A DNA stretch of 64,000 bases from Crocinitomicaceae bacterium (GTDB lineage: Bacteria > Bacteroidota > Bacteroidia > Flavobacteriales_D > Crocinitomicaceae): positions 62,001 to 126,000 of the forward strand of contig JAGYIR010000014.1 of the NCBI GenBank assembly GCA_018402525.1, in the 5' to 3' direction. A program made the translations under genes and the position numbers. The notes under the pieces were generated by a model that was not told where the DNA came from, made no database searches, and saw nothing but the letters and a program-made list of their open reading frames with translations. This document shows, one piece after another, positions 44,920 through 53,365 of the stretch (the first letter of the stretch is position 1; each line of letters opens with the position of its first letter).

Positions 44920-44927
44920 CAAAGATT
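44920..44927 (-). promoter_or_regulatory. -7-like element before the response regulator
   Basis: AATCTTTG on the minus strand differs from TAnnTTTG at one base, three bases before the ATG at 44916. Its distance to the AATCTTAAG repeats (34 bp) is nearly the same as at czcA (33 bp). Confidence 0.45.
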
Positions 44928-44960
44928 GTCATTTTTAAGCGAAGTTGTGTTGAAAAGTGT

Positions 44961-44982
44961 CTTAAGATTTACTTAAGATTGA
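44961..44982 (-). promoter_or_regulatory. Predicted response-regulator operator before its own gene
   Basis: Two direct copies of AATCTTAAG (minus strand) at an 11-bp period, matching those before czcA. The location suggests autoregulation of the two-component genes. Confidence 0.65.
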
Positions 44983-45050
44983 TATGATTAATTCTTGAAA
45001 TCCAATTTGGCATTTGGAGTGTCCTCATTAGAACGTCCACTCCGCACTGA

Positions 45051-45491
45051 TTAATGCATACATCCCATGTACACGTTTGATTTTTTAATGTAAGCAGAAT
45101 TATTAAACGCTTTTGCCTTTGGAAGTAATGATTTTACATTCTCCTCCTCTCCGCTTGACACCACAACAATGTAATAATCAGGAGCGAAGTTGGCATACGA
45201 CGACGAAAATTCTATACTAATATACGCACCATCATCACCTCTACCTCGAGGAATGTAACCATGTTTTTCTCCGCACCCACATACTTCAGAAGAAGTTAAT
45301 CCTTCTTCCTTGTCTTTGTAGCAATTGCGTAAATTCAATGGAATTCCCATTTCATTTGCCGCCCTTTGCGCACTTTTAAGCGCCGCATTGTAATTTTTAG
45401 TCGAGCTGACAATTAAAAAACTCTTCGATACTTCTTGCGCGTTAATTATAAATGATGCTAAGGCAATTGCCAGTATTAGAATTGCTTTCAT
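45051..45491 (-). CDS. Small secreted protein, possibly SPOR-like
   Basis: A 146-residue protein with a signal peptide (about 1-19, ending NAQ). Features are SFLIVSSTKNYNAALKSAQRAANEMG and YYIVVVSSGEEENVKSLLPKAKAFN, which resemble a pair of SPOR-like half-repeats found in some Bacteroidota periplasmic proteins. Several Cys (NCYKDKEE, VCGCGEKHG) could form disulfides. I cannot name a family. The gene is 25 bp downstream of the hydrolase gene (45516-46394) and may be in the same transcript. Confidence 0.65.
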   Translation of the reverse strand: MKAILILAIALASFIINAQEVSKSFLIVSSTKNYNAALKSAQRAANEMGIPLNLRNCYKDKEEGLTSSEVCGCGEKHGYIPRGRGDDGAYISIEFSSSYANFAPDYYIVVVSSGEEENVKSLLPKAKAFNNSAYIKKSNVYMGCMH

Positions 45492-45515
45492 GAGTTGTTT
45501 TAAGGTTAACCAGAA

Positions 45516-46394
45516 CTACAAATTGGCTTTAAAGAAAGGAACCAGCTTATTCATAATATCATTTGTTTGATTATTATCAAAGCTGTGGAATGCAAGATAT
45601 TCGTAATATTCATTGGTTACATTGAGTCCATCCAGTTTGTTGCTCATCCACTGACTTTGGTACAGCGGAACAATCGGATCAAGTGTTCCATGAAATATGA
45701 TTGTCGGTTGACTATTTGCATCAACGTTCCAATAAGGACTGACGCCATCGTAAACTGCTGTATCCCATGGTTGTCCCACGTACGTTGCTAAAATTTCACC
45801 AACATTTCCACCTAACCAAATATTATTGCTATTGTACCAGCTCCAATCGCTTATGATGCTCGGTCCAAAAAAATTGGCAACACATTTAATATTATTGAAC
45901 TGATTGTACCTGTAAGCATAAATCATTGCTAACTGTCCACCTGCACTCGCTCCCATTACAGCCATATTTTGAGAAATTTGATAACTGTTTTGTTGTGCAA
46001 TGACATCTCCAATAACGGCACTTATGTCTTCCATAATTTCATCGTGGTGGATGCCATCTTCGTTACTTGCCAATCGATAATTCATATTAACAATTGCTAC
46101 TTCAGGCCATTTATTTCTTAGTTTATTTACCAATGAATTCATGTCTTCCTTTTGTCCGGCTGACCACGCACCGCCATGAATCATCAATACAACAGAAGTC
46201 GTAGAATCTCGATTTTCAGGTAAATAAATGTCATACGTTTGCCTTGCATGTGTTCCATAGCTTACTTCTTGTATGATCGTATCATTGATCCCATTTCCGG
46301 GATTAACAGGATCAACAGGAGTTTTCTTACATGAAATAAATCCAACCGACACAACGAGGATTAAAGCAAATCTACTGAACAATAACGTTTTCAT
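45516..46394 (-). CDS. Alpha/beta hydrolase lipoprotein (carboxylesterase-like)
   Basis: A 292-residue enzyme with a lipobox (GFISC, Cys about 22). The oxyanion motif is MIHGGAWSAG (HGG family), the nucleophile elbow is GASAGGQLA, the acid lies in GTLDPIVPL and the His in FHSFD. It is typical of the BD-FAE/hormone-sensitive-lipase-like carboxylesterases. It should be anchored to the envelope, with an acyl-ester substrate that cannot be told from the sequence. Confidence 0.87.
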   Translation of the reverse strand: MKTLLFSRFALILVVSVGFISCKKTPVDPVNPGNGINDTIIQEVSYGTHARQTYDIYLPENRDSTTSVVLMIHGGAWSAGQKEDMNSLVNKLRNKWPEVAIVNMNYRLASNEDGIHHDEIMEDISAVIGDVIAQQNSYQISQNMAVMGASAGGQLAMIYAYRYNQFNNIKCVANFFGPSIISDWSWYNSNNIWLGGNVGEILATYVGQPWDTAVYDGVSPYWNVDANSQPTIIFHGTLDPIVPLYQSQWMSNKLDGLNVTNEYYEYLAFHSFDNNQTNDIMNKLVPFFKANL

Positions 46395-46479
46395 TTTGAC
46401 TACTAATTTAGGACTAAGATAGTGAATTTCAGAAGAATTAAAAAATATAGTTGGTGTAGGGAGTGGGTGACGGTCGGGT

Positions 46480-46521
46480 ATAAGTGGGCGTTTTAATGCC
46501 GCTTATACAATGTTAGCAACA
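46480..46521 (-). repeat. Imperfect hairpin with GTTGCTAAC end, directly after the serine hydrolase gene
   Basis: GTATAAG (about 46479-46485) pairs with CTTATAC (46502-46508). A wobble pair, a bulged base and more pairing extend the stem. TGTTGCTAAC (minus strand, 46512-46521) lies next to it and abuts the stop codon of the gene at 46522. The same ten bases recur inverted at 47587-47596. Confidence 0.6.
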
Positions 46522-47574
46522 TTATTCTAGCATTTCTAATAATTCATAACATAGTTCATCAATGACTTTAGATTGTTTATGCAATGCTGAAATATTTGAT
46601 AGAATTATTACTCCTGTTTTATTGGTTGTTCTGAAAGAGATGGAAGAAGTAAATCCACCAGTTCCACCATTATGCCAATATTTTAAATCCGTTTCATTTG
46701 GTTTAATAATATGCCATCCCAATCCAATTGACATATTATCAGAAATTGAATGGGTAACCTTTCTCGTTAATGCAAGAGTACAATTGGTGGAATCAAACTG
46801 AGCGACTACAAATTTCGATAAGTCGGATGTAGAGGAAATCAGCCCTCCAGCTCCTTTAAGCGCGTTAAATTTCCAATTTTCAGCAATTTGCTCACTAGCA
46901 TTAATTCCTTCAAATGAAGTATTAGTGTTAAACATAGTATTTGGCATATCAAATTGATAGAAAACGTTTTCATTTAACAAGGTCTCGAATGCCCTCCCTT
47001 TTCTTTTTGAGAGGCTATATGCCAATAACCCTGCGCCCAAATTAGAGTATGAGTATTTGCCTATTTCGGATTGTGATAATTGCAATTCTTTCTGAAGGTA
47101 GTGATCAAACAACTCGTATGAGTATTCCTTATAAGGGTTGTCTTGGTTTTTCAAGAGCAAAGGCAGTAAATTGGAAGGTAGCCGATACAAGCCAGATGTG
47201 TGATTTGCTAGGTTTTTATAATTCAGCTTTATTTTATCATTGAATTTGAAAGGAAAATCTTTATTGATCGGCTGCGTTAACTTTAACTGGTTGTTCACTA
47301 CTTCATAAGCTAAAAGAGTAGATGTAAAAACTTTCGTTAAAGAACCTATTTCAAATAAGGAATCTTTAAGGTCTTTGACTATGATTTGGTCATTTTCTTT
47401 TAGTAATCCAATGTAGTTACATTCATCGTTATTAATAACTGCGATGGAAATGGCAAAACCATCAGGCAAGGAGTCAATTCTACTGGAAATAAATGAGAGG
47501 AGTGAATCATTTTTCACCTGTCCAATTGAATTTAAACTTACTACACTTAGAAGGACCAATATGAATATTCTCAT
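46522..47574 (-). CDS. Secreted serine hydrolase (class C beta-lactamase/DD-peptidase fold)
   Basis: A 350-residue protein with a signal peptide (about 1-18). The SxxK motif is SLTK in EIGSLTKVFTSTL, the YxN motif is YSN in YSYSNLGAG, and the third motif HNGGTGG follows. It belongs to the AmpC/esterase-like serine hydrolases that act on D-amino peptides or esters. Resistance to beta-lactams is not implied. The stop codon abuts an inverted repeat and the start lies close to a second one, so the gene is boxed in by recombination-like sites. Confidence 0.9.
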   Translation of the reverse strand: MRIFILVLLSVVSLNSIGQVKNDSLLSFISSRIDSLPDGFAISIAVINNDECNYIGLLKENDQIIVKDLKDSLFEIGSLTKVFTSTLLAYEVVNNQLKLTQPINKDFPFKFNDKIKLNYKNLANHTSGLYRLPSNLLPLLLKNQDNPYKEYSYELFDHYLQKELQLSQSEIGKYSYSNLGAGLLAYSLSKRKGRAFETLLNENVFYQFDMPNTMFNTNTSFEGINASEQIAENWKFNALKGAGGLISSTSDLSKFVVAQFDSTNCTLALTRKVTHSISDNMSIGLGWHIIKPNETDLKYWHNGGTGGFTSSISFRTTNKTGVIILSNISALHKQSKVIDELCYELLEMLE

Positions 47575-47586
47575 TGTCTATTTAAT

Positions 47587-47652
47587 TGTTGCTAACGGTT
47601 TGGGTATGGTGCGTGACCCGCAGGGCATGCACTATACCCGTTGTTGTGTGCC
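47587..47652. repeat. Imperfect hairpin with GTTGCTAAC and TTGTTGTGTGCC ends
   Basis: The central stem pairs 47602-47612 with 47629-47639 (11 bp, one G-T wobble), continues with an unpaired A at 47616 and closes on a three-base loop. Outer AAC/GTT pairs too. TGTTGCTAAC (47587-47596) is inverted against 46512-46521. TTGTTGTGTGCC (47641-47652) is inverted against 49081-49092. Confidence 0.65.
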
Positions 47653-47660
47653 GTATTTTT

Positions 47661-49061
47661 TTAATGTTTTGATTTAAATCCGTTTGAGAAACTTCCTGAA
47701 TTATTTTCTCCTTTATAATTTATCTGAACGCTGTATGATTTTCCCTTTTCTAACTTTTCTGTCTTTACTGTGAATGAGTTTATTCCTTTTTTAGACTTTG
47801 TTTTTAATGAACCGATTACTTCATCATTTTCATAGTCCTTGATTTCAATTTCAACATCTAATTGGTCTAAAAAGTAAATTTCTAATTCTACTTTCTTGTC
47901 TGAAATACTGTAAATATCTCTAATGTTGGTTTCGTCTGTAATGTATGTTCTTTCCCGTTTTGTCCCTTCTTCTATTCCCTTAATTTTTGAATAGGTAATT
48001 ATCCCTTGCACGTTTCCAAACTCCACAAACGGCATTGGAAAAAACGGAAGAATAAAATATCTGTAAGGGTCAGGTGTTGCTTGAACAATTTTTTCATAGG
48101 TAAATCCATTGATTGTGTCTTTACTTACTCCTTGAAGAAAAAATCCCTTTTGTCCATTTTGCTCAATAAGTTTGAGTTCTGTTGAGTATTCCTTAAATGG
48201 AATAAACTGATTACCGTAATAGTAACCACTATCGGAAACTTGTATTAAAAATTCTTCTGGTCCATCTTTTGAACCGCTTAGATAGTTGTAGCCATCAATC
48301 TCAATTTTGAGAGACTTATTACCGTCAATTATTGTATCTCCAATGTACCTGACGTTTTTAAATTGTTTGTCTTGGTATTCAGCTAACCCTGTTGAGTCGT
48401 TGTACCATTTTCTGCGATAAAACAATTGGATTTCATCTCCTGGTTGAATGTCAAATCGATTGCCGGTTTGAAAATCGTTCTTAATTCCTTCCGAAATGTC
48501 ATTGTAATTGTCTCCGTAAAGCTGTTTTGTATAAAACTGTCCATTGCTAGAAACCGCTAATGTTTTCAAGTCAGGAATAATTACAGCATAAATTTCTGAA
48601 TTGTCAGTAGTGTAATACTTTCTTGGTGTTTTGTCGGTTGCTTTTAAGCTATCTCTTGGGTAACTCCTTCTTGTGTCGATATATTCGAGTGAAGTATTTA
48701 CTTGGTTTCCGAAAAGTGTAGCTATTTGTTCTTCCGTTTTGTTGTAGTCAATATTGTGAACCGTTTCAAGGTTTTTATTGAGAAGTTTATAATTACCGTT
48801 ATCAAAGGATTCGAAATATATTTCGGTTTTTTCAATGTCAGAATAGTCAACAAAGTCTTCCGTTTTGATTTTTAAGAAATGTCTATTTTCTATCAGTGTG
48901 TCTTTTAAGTCTGTTCTTACTTGCAGTCCGATAAACTCATTCTTTTGGTCAAAGTAGGTTGCTCGAACATAGATTTTCGATTCAGCCATTTCTTTTCTGC
49001 TCTCTTGTCCAAAGCTGATTTGAGTTAGAAAAAGTAAAGTCAGAAGTATTGTTATTCTCAT
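47661..49061 (-). CDS. Secreted protein of unknown function in a repeat-bounded segment
   Basis: About 466 residues from the ATG at 49061 (MRITILLTLLFL); the longer frame adds an unlikely lead. A signal peptide ends near residue 19 (SFGQ). The protein is beta-rich, with a carboxypeptidase-like beta-sandwich tail (VEIEIKDYENDEVIG, TEKLEKGKSYSVQINYKG). No family could be recognised with confidence. It carries no sorting domain. The gene is flanked by a perfect 12-bp inverted repeat (47641-47652 and 49081-49092). It is likely cargo of the same kind as the hydrolase next to it. Confidence 0.7.
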   Translation of the reverse strand: MRITILLTLLFLTQISFGQESRKEMAESKIYVRATYFDQKNEFIGLQVRTDLKDTLIENRHFLKIKTEDFVDYSDIEKTEIYFESFDNGNYKLLNKNLETVHNIDYNKTEEQIATLFGNQVNTSLEYIDTRRSYPRDSLKATDKTPRKYYTTDNSEIYAVIIPDLKTLAVSSNGQFYTKQLYGDNYNDISEGIKNDFQTGNRFDIQPGDEIQLFYRRKWYNDSTGLAEYQDKQFKNVRYIGDTIIDGNKSLKIEIDGYNYLSGSKDGPEEFLIQVSDSGYYYGNQFIPFKEYSTELKLIEQNGQKGFFLQGVSKDTINGFTYEKIVQATPDPYRYFILPFFPMPFVEFGNVQGIITYSKIKGIEEGTKRERTYITDETNIRDIYSISDKKVELEIYFLDQLDVEIEIKDYENDEVIGSLKTKSKKGINSFTVKTEKLEKGKSYSVQINYKGENNSGSFSNGFKSKH

Positions 49062-49080
49062 TAATCGGGTTTCTTTATAT

Positions 49081-49092
49081 GGCACACAACAA
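49081..49092. repeat. GGCACACAACAA inverted repeat copy
   Basis: These 12 bases are the exact reverse complement of 47641-47652, bracketing the gene between them. A CTAAAC/GTTTAG pair follows at about 49097-49119. The rest of the gap to 49313 shows nothing recognisable. Confidence 0.6.
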
Positions 49093-49313
49093 TTGGCTAA
49101 ACTTCATTAAACGGTTTAGTAAACTAAAAATACTAAAACCATTTTAACTCTAACCATTTAATTTTAAATAATTACTACCGTGAAAAACTCAATGCAGGTG
49201 AGGATATTAGATCATTTAGCTTGATTAATTATTCTATAAACGTAGAATTATACGCATAATAAACGTTTAATCTACTGTTAATGAATTTTCCCTTTAGGTA
49301 GAAAAATTTACTC

Positions 49314-50375
49314 CTAAATAATAGTCCCCTTATCCCTCAGATAAAAATCCAAAATAGTAATTGCTACCATGGCTTCTACAATGGGTACAGCGCGTGGGAC
49401 AACACACGGATCGTGGCGACCTTTTCCATCCATTTCGACCAATTTGCCTTCGGTGGTGAGGGTTGTTTGGGTTTTAATAATCGTTGCAACAGGTTTGAAC
49501 GCAACACGCAAGGTAATTGGCATTCCGTTGGAAATTCCTCCTTGAATTCCACCTGAATGATTGGTTTGTGTTGAACCGTCTTCGTTGAATAGATCGTTAT
49601 GTTCAGAACCGCGCATAACAACGCAGTCGAAACCGCTGCCAAATTCAACGCCTTTGACTGCATTGATGGAAAGCATTGCTTTACCTAATTCAGCGTGGAG
49701 TTTATCAAAAACTGGTTCGCCAAGACCAACTGGAACGTGATTGATTTCGCAACGGATGCTCCCTCCTATTGTGTCGCCGTCTTTGCGGACTTCTTTGATG
49801 AGTGCTTCCATTTCCGCTGCGACTTTCATGTTTGGACAGCGCACTGGATTTTCGTCAATGACGTTGTAATCGATTTCATTGCCGACTTTTATCGTCCCAA
49901 CTTGATCTACATATGCGACAATGTCAACACCAATTGCTGCTAAAATTTGCTTTGCAATTGCGCCTGCGACAACGCGACAAGCGGTTTCACGTGCTGATGA
50001 TCGACCTCCTCCCCGGTAATCGCGGTTGCCGTATTTGGCCGTATAGGTAAAATCTGCATGAGAAGGTCGAAATACTTCTTTGATGGGGTCGTAATCAGTC
50101 GATTTATGGTCCTCGTTGCGAATGATGAATCCAATAGGCGTTCCTGTCGTTTTTCCTTCAAAAATTCCAGATAGAATTTCTACGGTATCTGACTCTTTGC
50201 GCTGTGTGACGATGGACGATTGCCCTGGTTTGCGTCGTGCTAATTCGGCTTGAATAGCATCGACATCTATAGGCTCGTTTGCAGGAACTCCATCGATGAT
50301 TCCACCAATTGCTACGCCGTGTGATTCACCAAAAGTGGTGAGTTTGAAAATCGTACCAAAAGAAGAACCTGCCAT
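49314..50375 (-). CDS. aroC: Chorismate synthase
   Basis: A 353-residue enzyme of the shikimate pathway, of expected length. Signatures are [42 protein letters not shown] (His and Arg of the active site split across two 20-residue halves) and [13 protein letters not shown]. It removes phosphate from EPSP to give chorismate, with reduced FMN as cofactor. It is cytosolic. It starts six bases after the stop of the phosphohexomutase gene, so they share an operon. Confidence 0.97.
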   Translation of the reverse strand: MAGSSFGTIFKLTTFGESHGVAIGGIIDGVPANEPIDVDAIQAELARRKPGQSSIVTQRKESDTVEILSGIFEGKTTGTPIGFIIRNEDHKSTDYDPIKEVFRPSHADFTYTAKYGNRDYRGGGRSSARETACRVVAGAIAKQILAAIGVDIVAYVDQVGTIKVGNEIDYNVIDENPVRCPNMKVAAEMEALIKEVRKDGDTIGGSIRCEINHVPVGLGEPVFDKLHAELGKAMLSINAVKGVEFGSGFDCVVMRGSEHNDLFNEDGSTQTNHSGGIQGGISNGMPITLRVAFKPVATIIKTQTTLTTEGKLVEMDGKGRHDPCVVPRAVPIVEAMVAITILDFYLRDKGTII

Positions 50376-50381
50376 GGGTGT

Positions 50382-51779
50382 TTAATTTCGTATTGTTGCT
50401 TCTGCAATTGCTAAAATATCGCGGACTTCCTCCATCGTTGGAGCTTCTGCGTACGTTCTGAGAACGGGCTCTGTTCCCGATGGGCGAATCATCAGCCAAC
50501 GGTTTTCATCAAAGAAAAATTTGAAGCCATCGATCGTTCCGACATTATCCACAGTGTATTTTCCAAAATTGGTGTATACGCCATTTTCGCAATTCGCAAT
50601 CGCTTTTAATTTCAATGCCTCAGTGATGTGTAAATCGTTGCGCTCAAATTTAAACGCTCCAACAATTTCATAGACTTCATCAATTAAATCATCTAAAGAT
50701 TTTCCAGACTTCGCCATGAATTCCCAAATGATCAATCCCATCCAAATACCATCACGCTCAGGAATGTGACCTTTCGTTGCAATTCCACCAGACTCTTCAC
50801 CGCCCACCAATACGTCTTCAGCAACCATAATATCGGCGATATATTTGAAACCAATCTTCACAACTTCGCTGGGTAAATTGTAATGATCTGCCATGACTTT
50901 CACGCGAGGCGTTGTACTGAATGCCGTTGCGACTTTCCCTGTCATTCCCTTGTATTTTGCCAAATAATGTACCAGCAAGAGAATAATGTGGTGAGAATCG
51001 ATAAATTCTGCTTTTCCGTTGTACAATCCAATTCTATCCGCATCACCATCCGTCGCTAGAGCGCAATCAATATTTCCTTCAGCTTTGATAAATTCTTCTA
51101 ACGGTTTTAAATTCTTGGCAATCGGTTCGGGTGCTTGTCCCATAAACGATGGATTGTGCTCACAATGCAAAAAATGCATGTTGGGCAATAAACGTTTCAA
51201 TACATTTTGACCAGCACCATACATCGCATCATACGCTAATACTAGACCTGAATCTTCAATCGCTTTTAAATCAAAATTTGCTTTTGCATGATCCACATAC
51301 ATTGTTTCTAAATCCACCCATTCAACCAACGATGAATCCAGTGAAATGTTTTCAAGGTCCAATCCACATTCTTCTGGGATGATGTCCTCAATTTCTTGCA
51401 CTAATCCTGGTGAAAGGGGTCCACCGTGATGTGATTTCAACTTAAATCCGTTGTAACTAGGTGGATTGTGACTTGCAGTAATAACGACTCCAATGGAACA
51501 TTTTAACTTCACAGCTGCCAGAGAAATCATCGGCGTTGAAATAAACCCTTCCGCCATTTTCACTTTAATTCCCGCGTTGACAAAAACTTTTGCTGCAGTA
51601 CGCATAAACAAATCACCTGCAAAACGACAATCGTGACCGATGACAATTGAAGGATTTTCAAAATTCTGCTTTACCCATGCTGCTGTTGCTAGGGAAACAC
51701 GTGCTACATTCTCTACGGTGTATTCTTCTGCAATAATCGCTCTCCAACCGTCTGTTCCGAATTTAATTTTATTTGCCAT
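50382..51779 (-). CDS. Phosphohexomutase (phosphoglucomutase/phosphomannomutase family)
   Basis: A 465-residue alpha-D-phosphohexomutase. The catalytic serine loop is TASHNPPSYNGFK, the metal loop DGDADR, the sugar loop GGEESGG, and the phosphate loop RPSGTEPVLRTYAE. N-terminal FGTDGWRA is typical. It interconverts 1- and 6-phosphate sugars, with glucose, mannose or glucosamine not distinguishable by eye. It lies six bases upstream of aroC and shows no signal peptide. Confidence 0.93.
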   Translation of the reverse strand: MANKIKFGTDGWRAIIAEEYTVENVARVSLATAAWVKQNFENPSIVIGHDCRFAGDLFMRTAAKVFVNAGIKVKMAEGFISTPMISLAAVKLKCSIGVVITASHNPPSYNGFKLKSHHGGPLSPGLVQEIEDIIPEECGLDLENISLDSSLVEWVDLETMYVDHAKANFDLKAIEDSGLVLAYDAMYGAGQNVLKRLLPNMHFLHCEHNPSFMGQAPEPIAKNLKPLEEFIKAEGNIDCALATDGDADRIGLYNGKAEFIDSHHIILLLVHYLAKYKGMTGKVATAFSTTPRVKVMADHYNLPSEVVKIGFKYIADIMVAEDVLVGGEESGGIATKGHIPERDGIWMGLIIWEFMAKSGKSLDDLIDEVYEIVGAFKFERNDLHITEALKLKAIANCENGVYTNFGKYTVDNVGTIDGFKFFFDENRWLMIRPSGTEPVLRTYAEAPTMEEVRDILAIAEATIRN

Positions 51780-51788
51780 ATTGTTTTT

Positions 51789-51875
51789 AGTTGCTAGTGA
51801 CCAGTTGTTAGTGACTAGTTTTTAGTTGTTAGTGACTAGTCACTAGTTTCTATTCACTAATCCCTAGTTTTTCCG
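51789..51875. repeat. AGTGACTAGT-type short repeats before the phosphohexomutase gene
   Basis: AGTTGTTAGTGACTAGT occurs at 51803-51819 and 51824-51840 (21-bp period). A looser copy precedes them. The run contains a 14-bp perfect palindrome AGTGACTAGTCACT (51831-51844). No gene is present here. Confidence 0.7.
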
Positions 51876-51900
51876 TTCACGAAGATAGAAAATCCATAAG

Positions 51901-53322
51901 CTATCCGCCGTTTAATTTAAATTTTATTTGATACTCCAATCCACTATGGGTATTCTTCACGGTTTTCTCTGCATCGATTTGCTCTAATAAAATATCGATC
52001 AATACAAGTCCTAGTCCTGCCTTTTCAGGTGATGCTTGAAACCCGGAGCCAGAATCGCCCACAACGAGGGTATAAAGTCCATCTGCGCAGGTAAGTTCTA
52101 AATAAAACCTTCCTCCTTCCGTTAATCCATGTTTGAATGAATTGCAAATAATTTCGTTCAACGCCAATGCCAGCGGAAGGGATTGATCCAAGGTAAAATC
52201 AACGTCGGGAATGTCAATTTTTAAGCTGACTTCCACTTCGTGATTCATGGTATACAATTGCAGTAATGATTTTACCAATTCATCCATGTACGCCCGCATG
52301 TTGATTTTGTCAAAGTTCTTATTTTGGTACATTAACTCATGCACGACTGCCATCGTATTGACACGGTTGATACTCGCTTCAAACTCTGTCTTTAAATTGT
52401 CTCCACCTAGCTCGCCCATTTGAATGCGAAGTAGGCTAATGATCACTTGTAGATTGTTCTTCACTCGGTGGTGAATTTCCTTGATCAACACTTCCTTTTG
52501 GTCGAGTGACGCACGTAATTGTTCCTCAATATTTTTACGCTTGAAGAAAACAGGAATTTCAAAATTTTCTACTTGGGATAAGTCGACAATTTCTCCCACG
52601 TACTGCTCTACTCTATCCGTTGGAGCCATGATAAAAACGCACGCTTCATCTCCTTTTGCTTCGCAACTCACTTCGACCGTGGTCAACGAGATACCGAAAC
52701 TCTCCTCACACCAACCGGCTGAGTATCCGCAATTCATGGTACATACAGGAATATCAGAAACTTTCTTCGCCTTCAACCAAGATTGTGCCTCAAACGAATT
52801 GTGATGTCTGAACTTCAAAAAGAAGTTTTCGTCTGGCGTTGGATTACTGTCGTCATACATTTCTACATTCGCCCATCCAGTAAAGGCAAAATGAACCGGT
52901 CCAGCGGATAATTTTTCGATGGGCGCAGCTAACCCCAATTTCATGTGAAAGGCAATGGAATCCTTGTTTCCAATCACCTTTGCGTTGTCGTACAAAAAGT
53001 TGTTGCCGATACTAACAGCCTCATGCATCGGTCGATTTGAGTATCTATTCTTTACAAAATCGAGGAATTCGTGACTCAGCGAATCTGATCGCAGCAAAAC
53101 GTAGCGTTGACCTTGTGCGGTGATTTCTCCTGACTCTGGATCGATATTTAAATCGTTGAAGTAATGACGAATTTTCTTCTCGATAGTCAAAAATGCATCT
53201 TTGAATTGCTCAGGAACCATAACCGTTTCCGGCTCTACAACTTCGTCGACCAGTTGATCTTTAAGCAATTTTAGCTCTCGCTCCAATGCTTTGATTCTTT
53301 TTCTAAGCGCGTCCTTTTTCAC
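51901..53322 (-). CDS. Soluble V4R-domain histidine kinase
   Basis: A 473-residue protein from a GTG at 53322. An N-terminal coiled coil (about 1-30) is followed by a XylR-N/V4R-type ligand-binding module (about 80-245) that ends in CTMNCGYSAGWCEESFG and CEAKGDEACVFIM, the Cys-rich V4R signature. The HisKA_2 domain has EIHHRVKNNLQVII (phosphoacceptor His at about 283), and the HATPase domain has NEIICNSFKHG and GDSGSGF. There are no membrane helices. It probably senses a small or hydrophobic ligand in the cytosol. No response regulator is adjacent. The start is preceded at once by a strong terminator of rocD. Confidence 0.87.
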   Translation of the reverse strand: MKKDALRKRIKALERELKLLKDQLVDEVVEPETVMVPEQFKDAFLTIEKKIRHYFNDLNIDPESGEITAQGQRYVLLRSDSLSHEFLDFVKNRYSNRPMHEAVSIGNNFLYDNAKVIGNKDSIAFHMKLGLAAPIEKLSAGPVHFAFTGWANVEMYDDSNPTPDENFFLKFRHHNSFEAQSWLKAKKVSDIPVCTMNCGYSAGWCEESFGISLTTVEVSCEAKGDEACVFIMAPTDRVEQYVGEIVDLSQVENFEIPVFFKRKNIEEQLRASLDQKEVLIKEIHHRVKNNLQVIISLLRIQMGELGGDNLKTEFEASINRVNTMAVVHELMYQNKNFDKINMRAYMDELVKSLLQLYTMNHEVEVSLKIDIPDVDFTLDQSLPLALALNEIICNSFKHGLTEGGRFYLELTCADGLYTLVVGDSGSGFQASPEKAGLGLVLIDILLEQIDAEKTVKNTHSGLEYQIKFKLNGG

Positions 53323-53330
53323 GTTGAAAA

Positions 53331-53360
53331 CAAAAAGCCCTCCGTATGCTACGAAAGGCT
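53331..53360 (-). terminator. Terminator of rocD, just before the V4R kinase start
   Basis: An 11-bp stem (53336-53346 with 53350-53360, two G-T wobbles) and a three-base loop. A T-run follows on the minus strand. It ends 9 bp from the GTG start of the next gene. Confidence 0.8.
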
Positions 53361-53365
53361 CTTAA

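Noticed and set aside
46522-47574. Beta-lactamase resistance gene
   Set aside because: The SxxK, YxN and HxG-type motifs define only the serine-hydrolase fold. Nothing in the sequence indicates activity on antibiotics.
46430-49130. Classical integron
   Set aside because: No integrase gene or attI site is present, the two hairpins face opposite ways and the core sequences do not match RYYYAAC/GTTRRRY fully. Only the repeat-bounded structure is reported.
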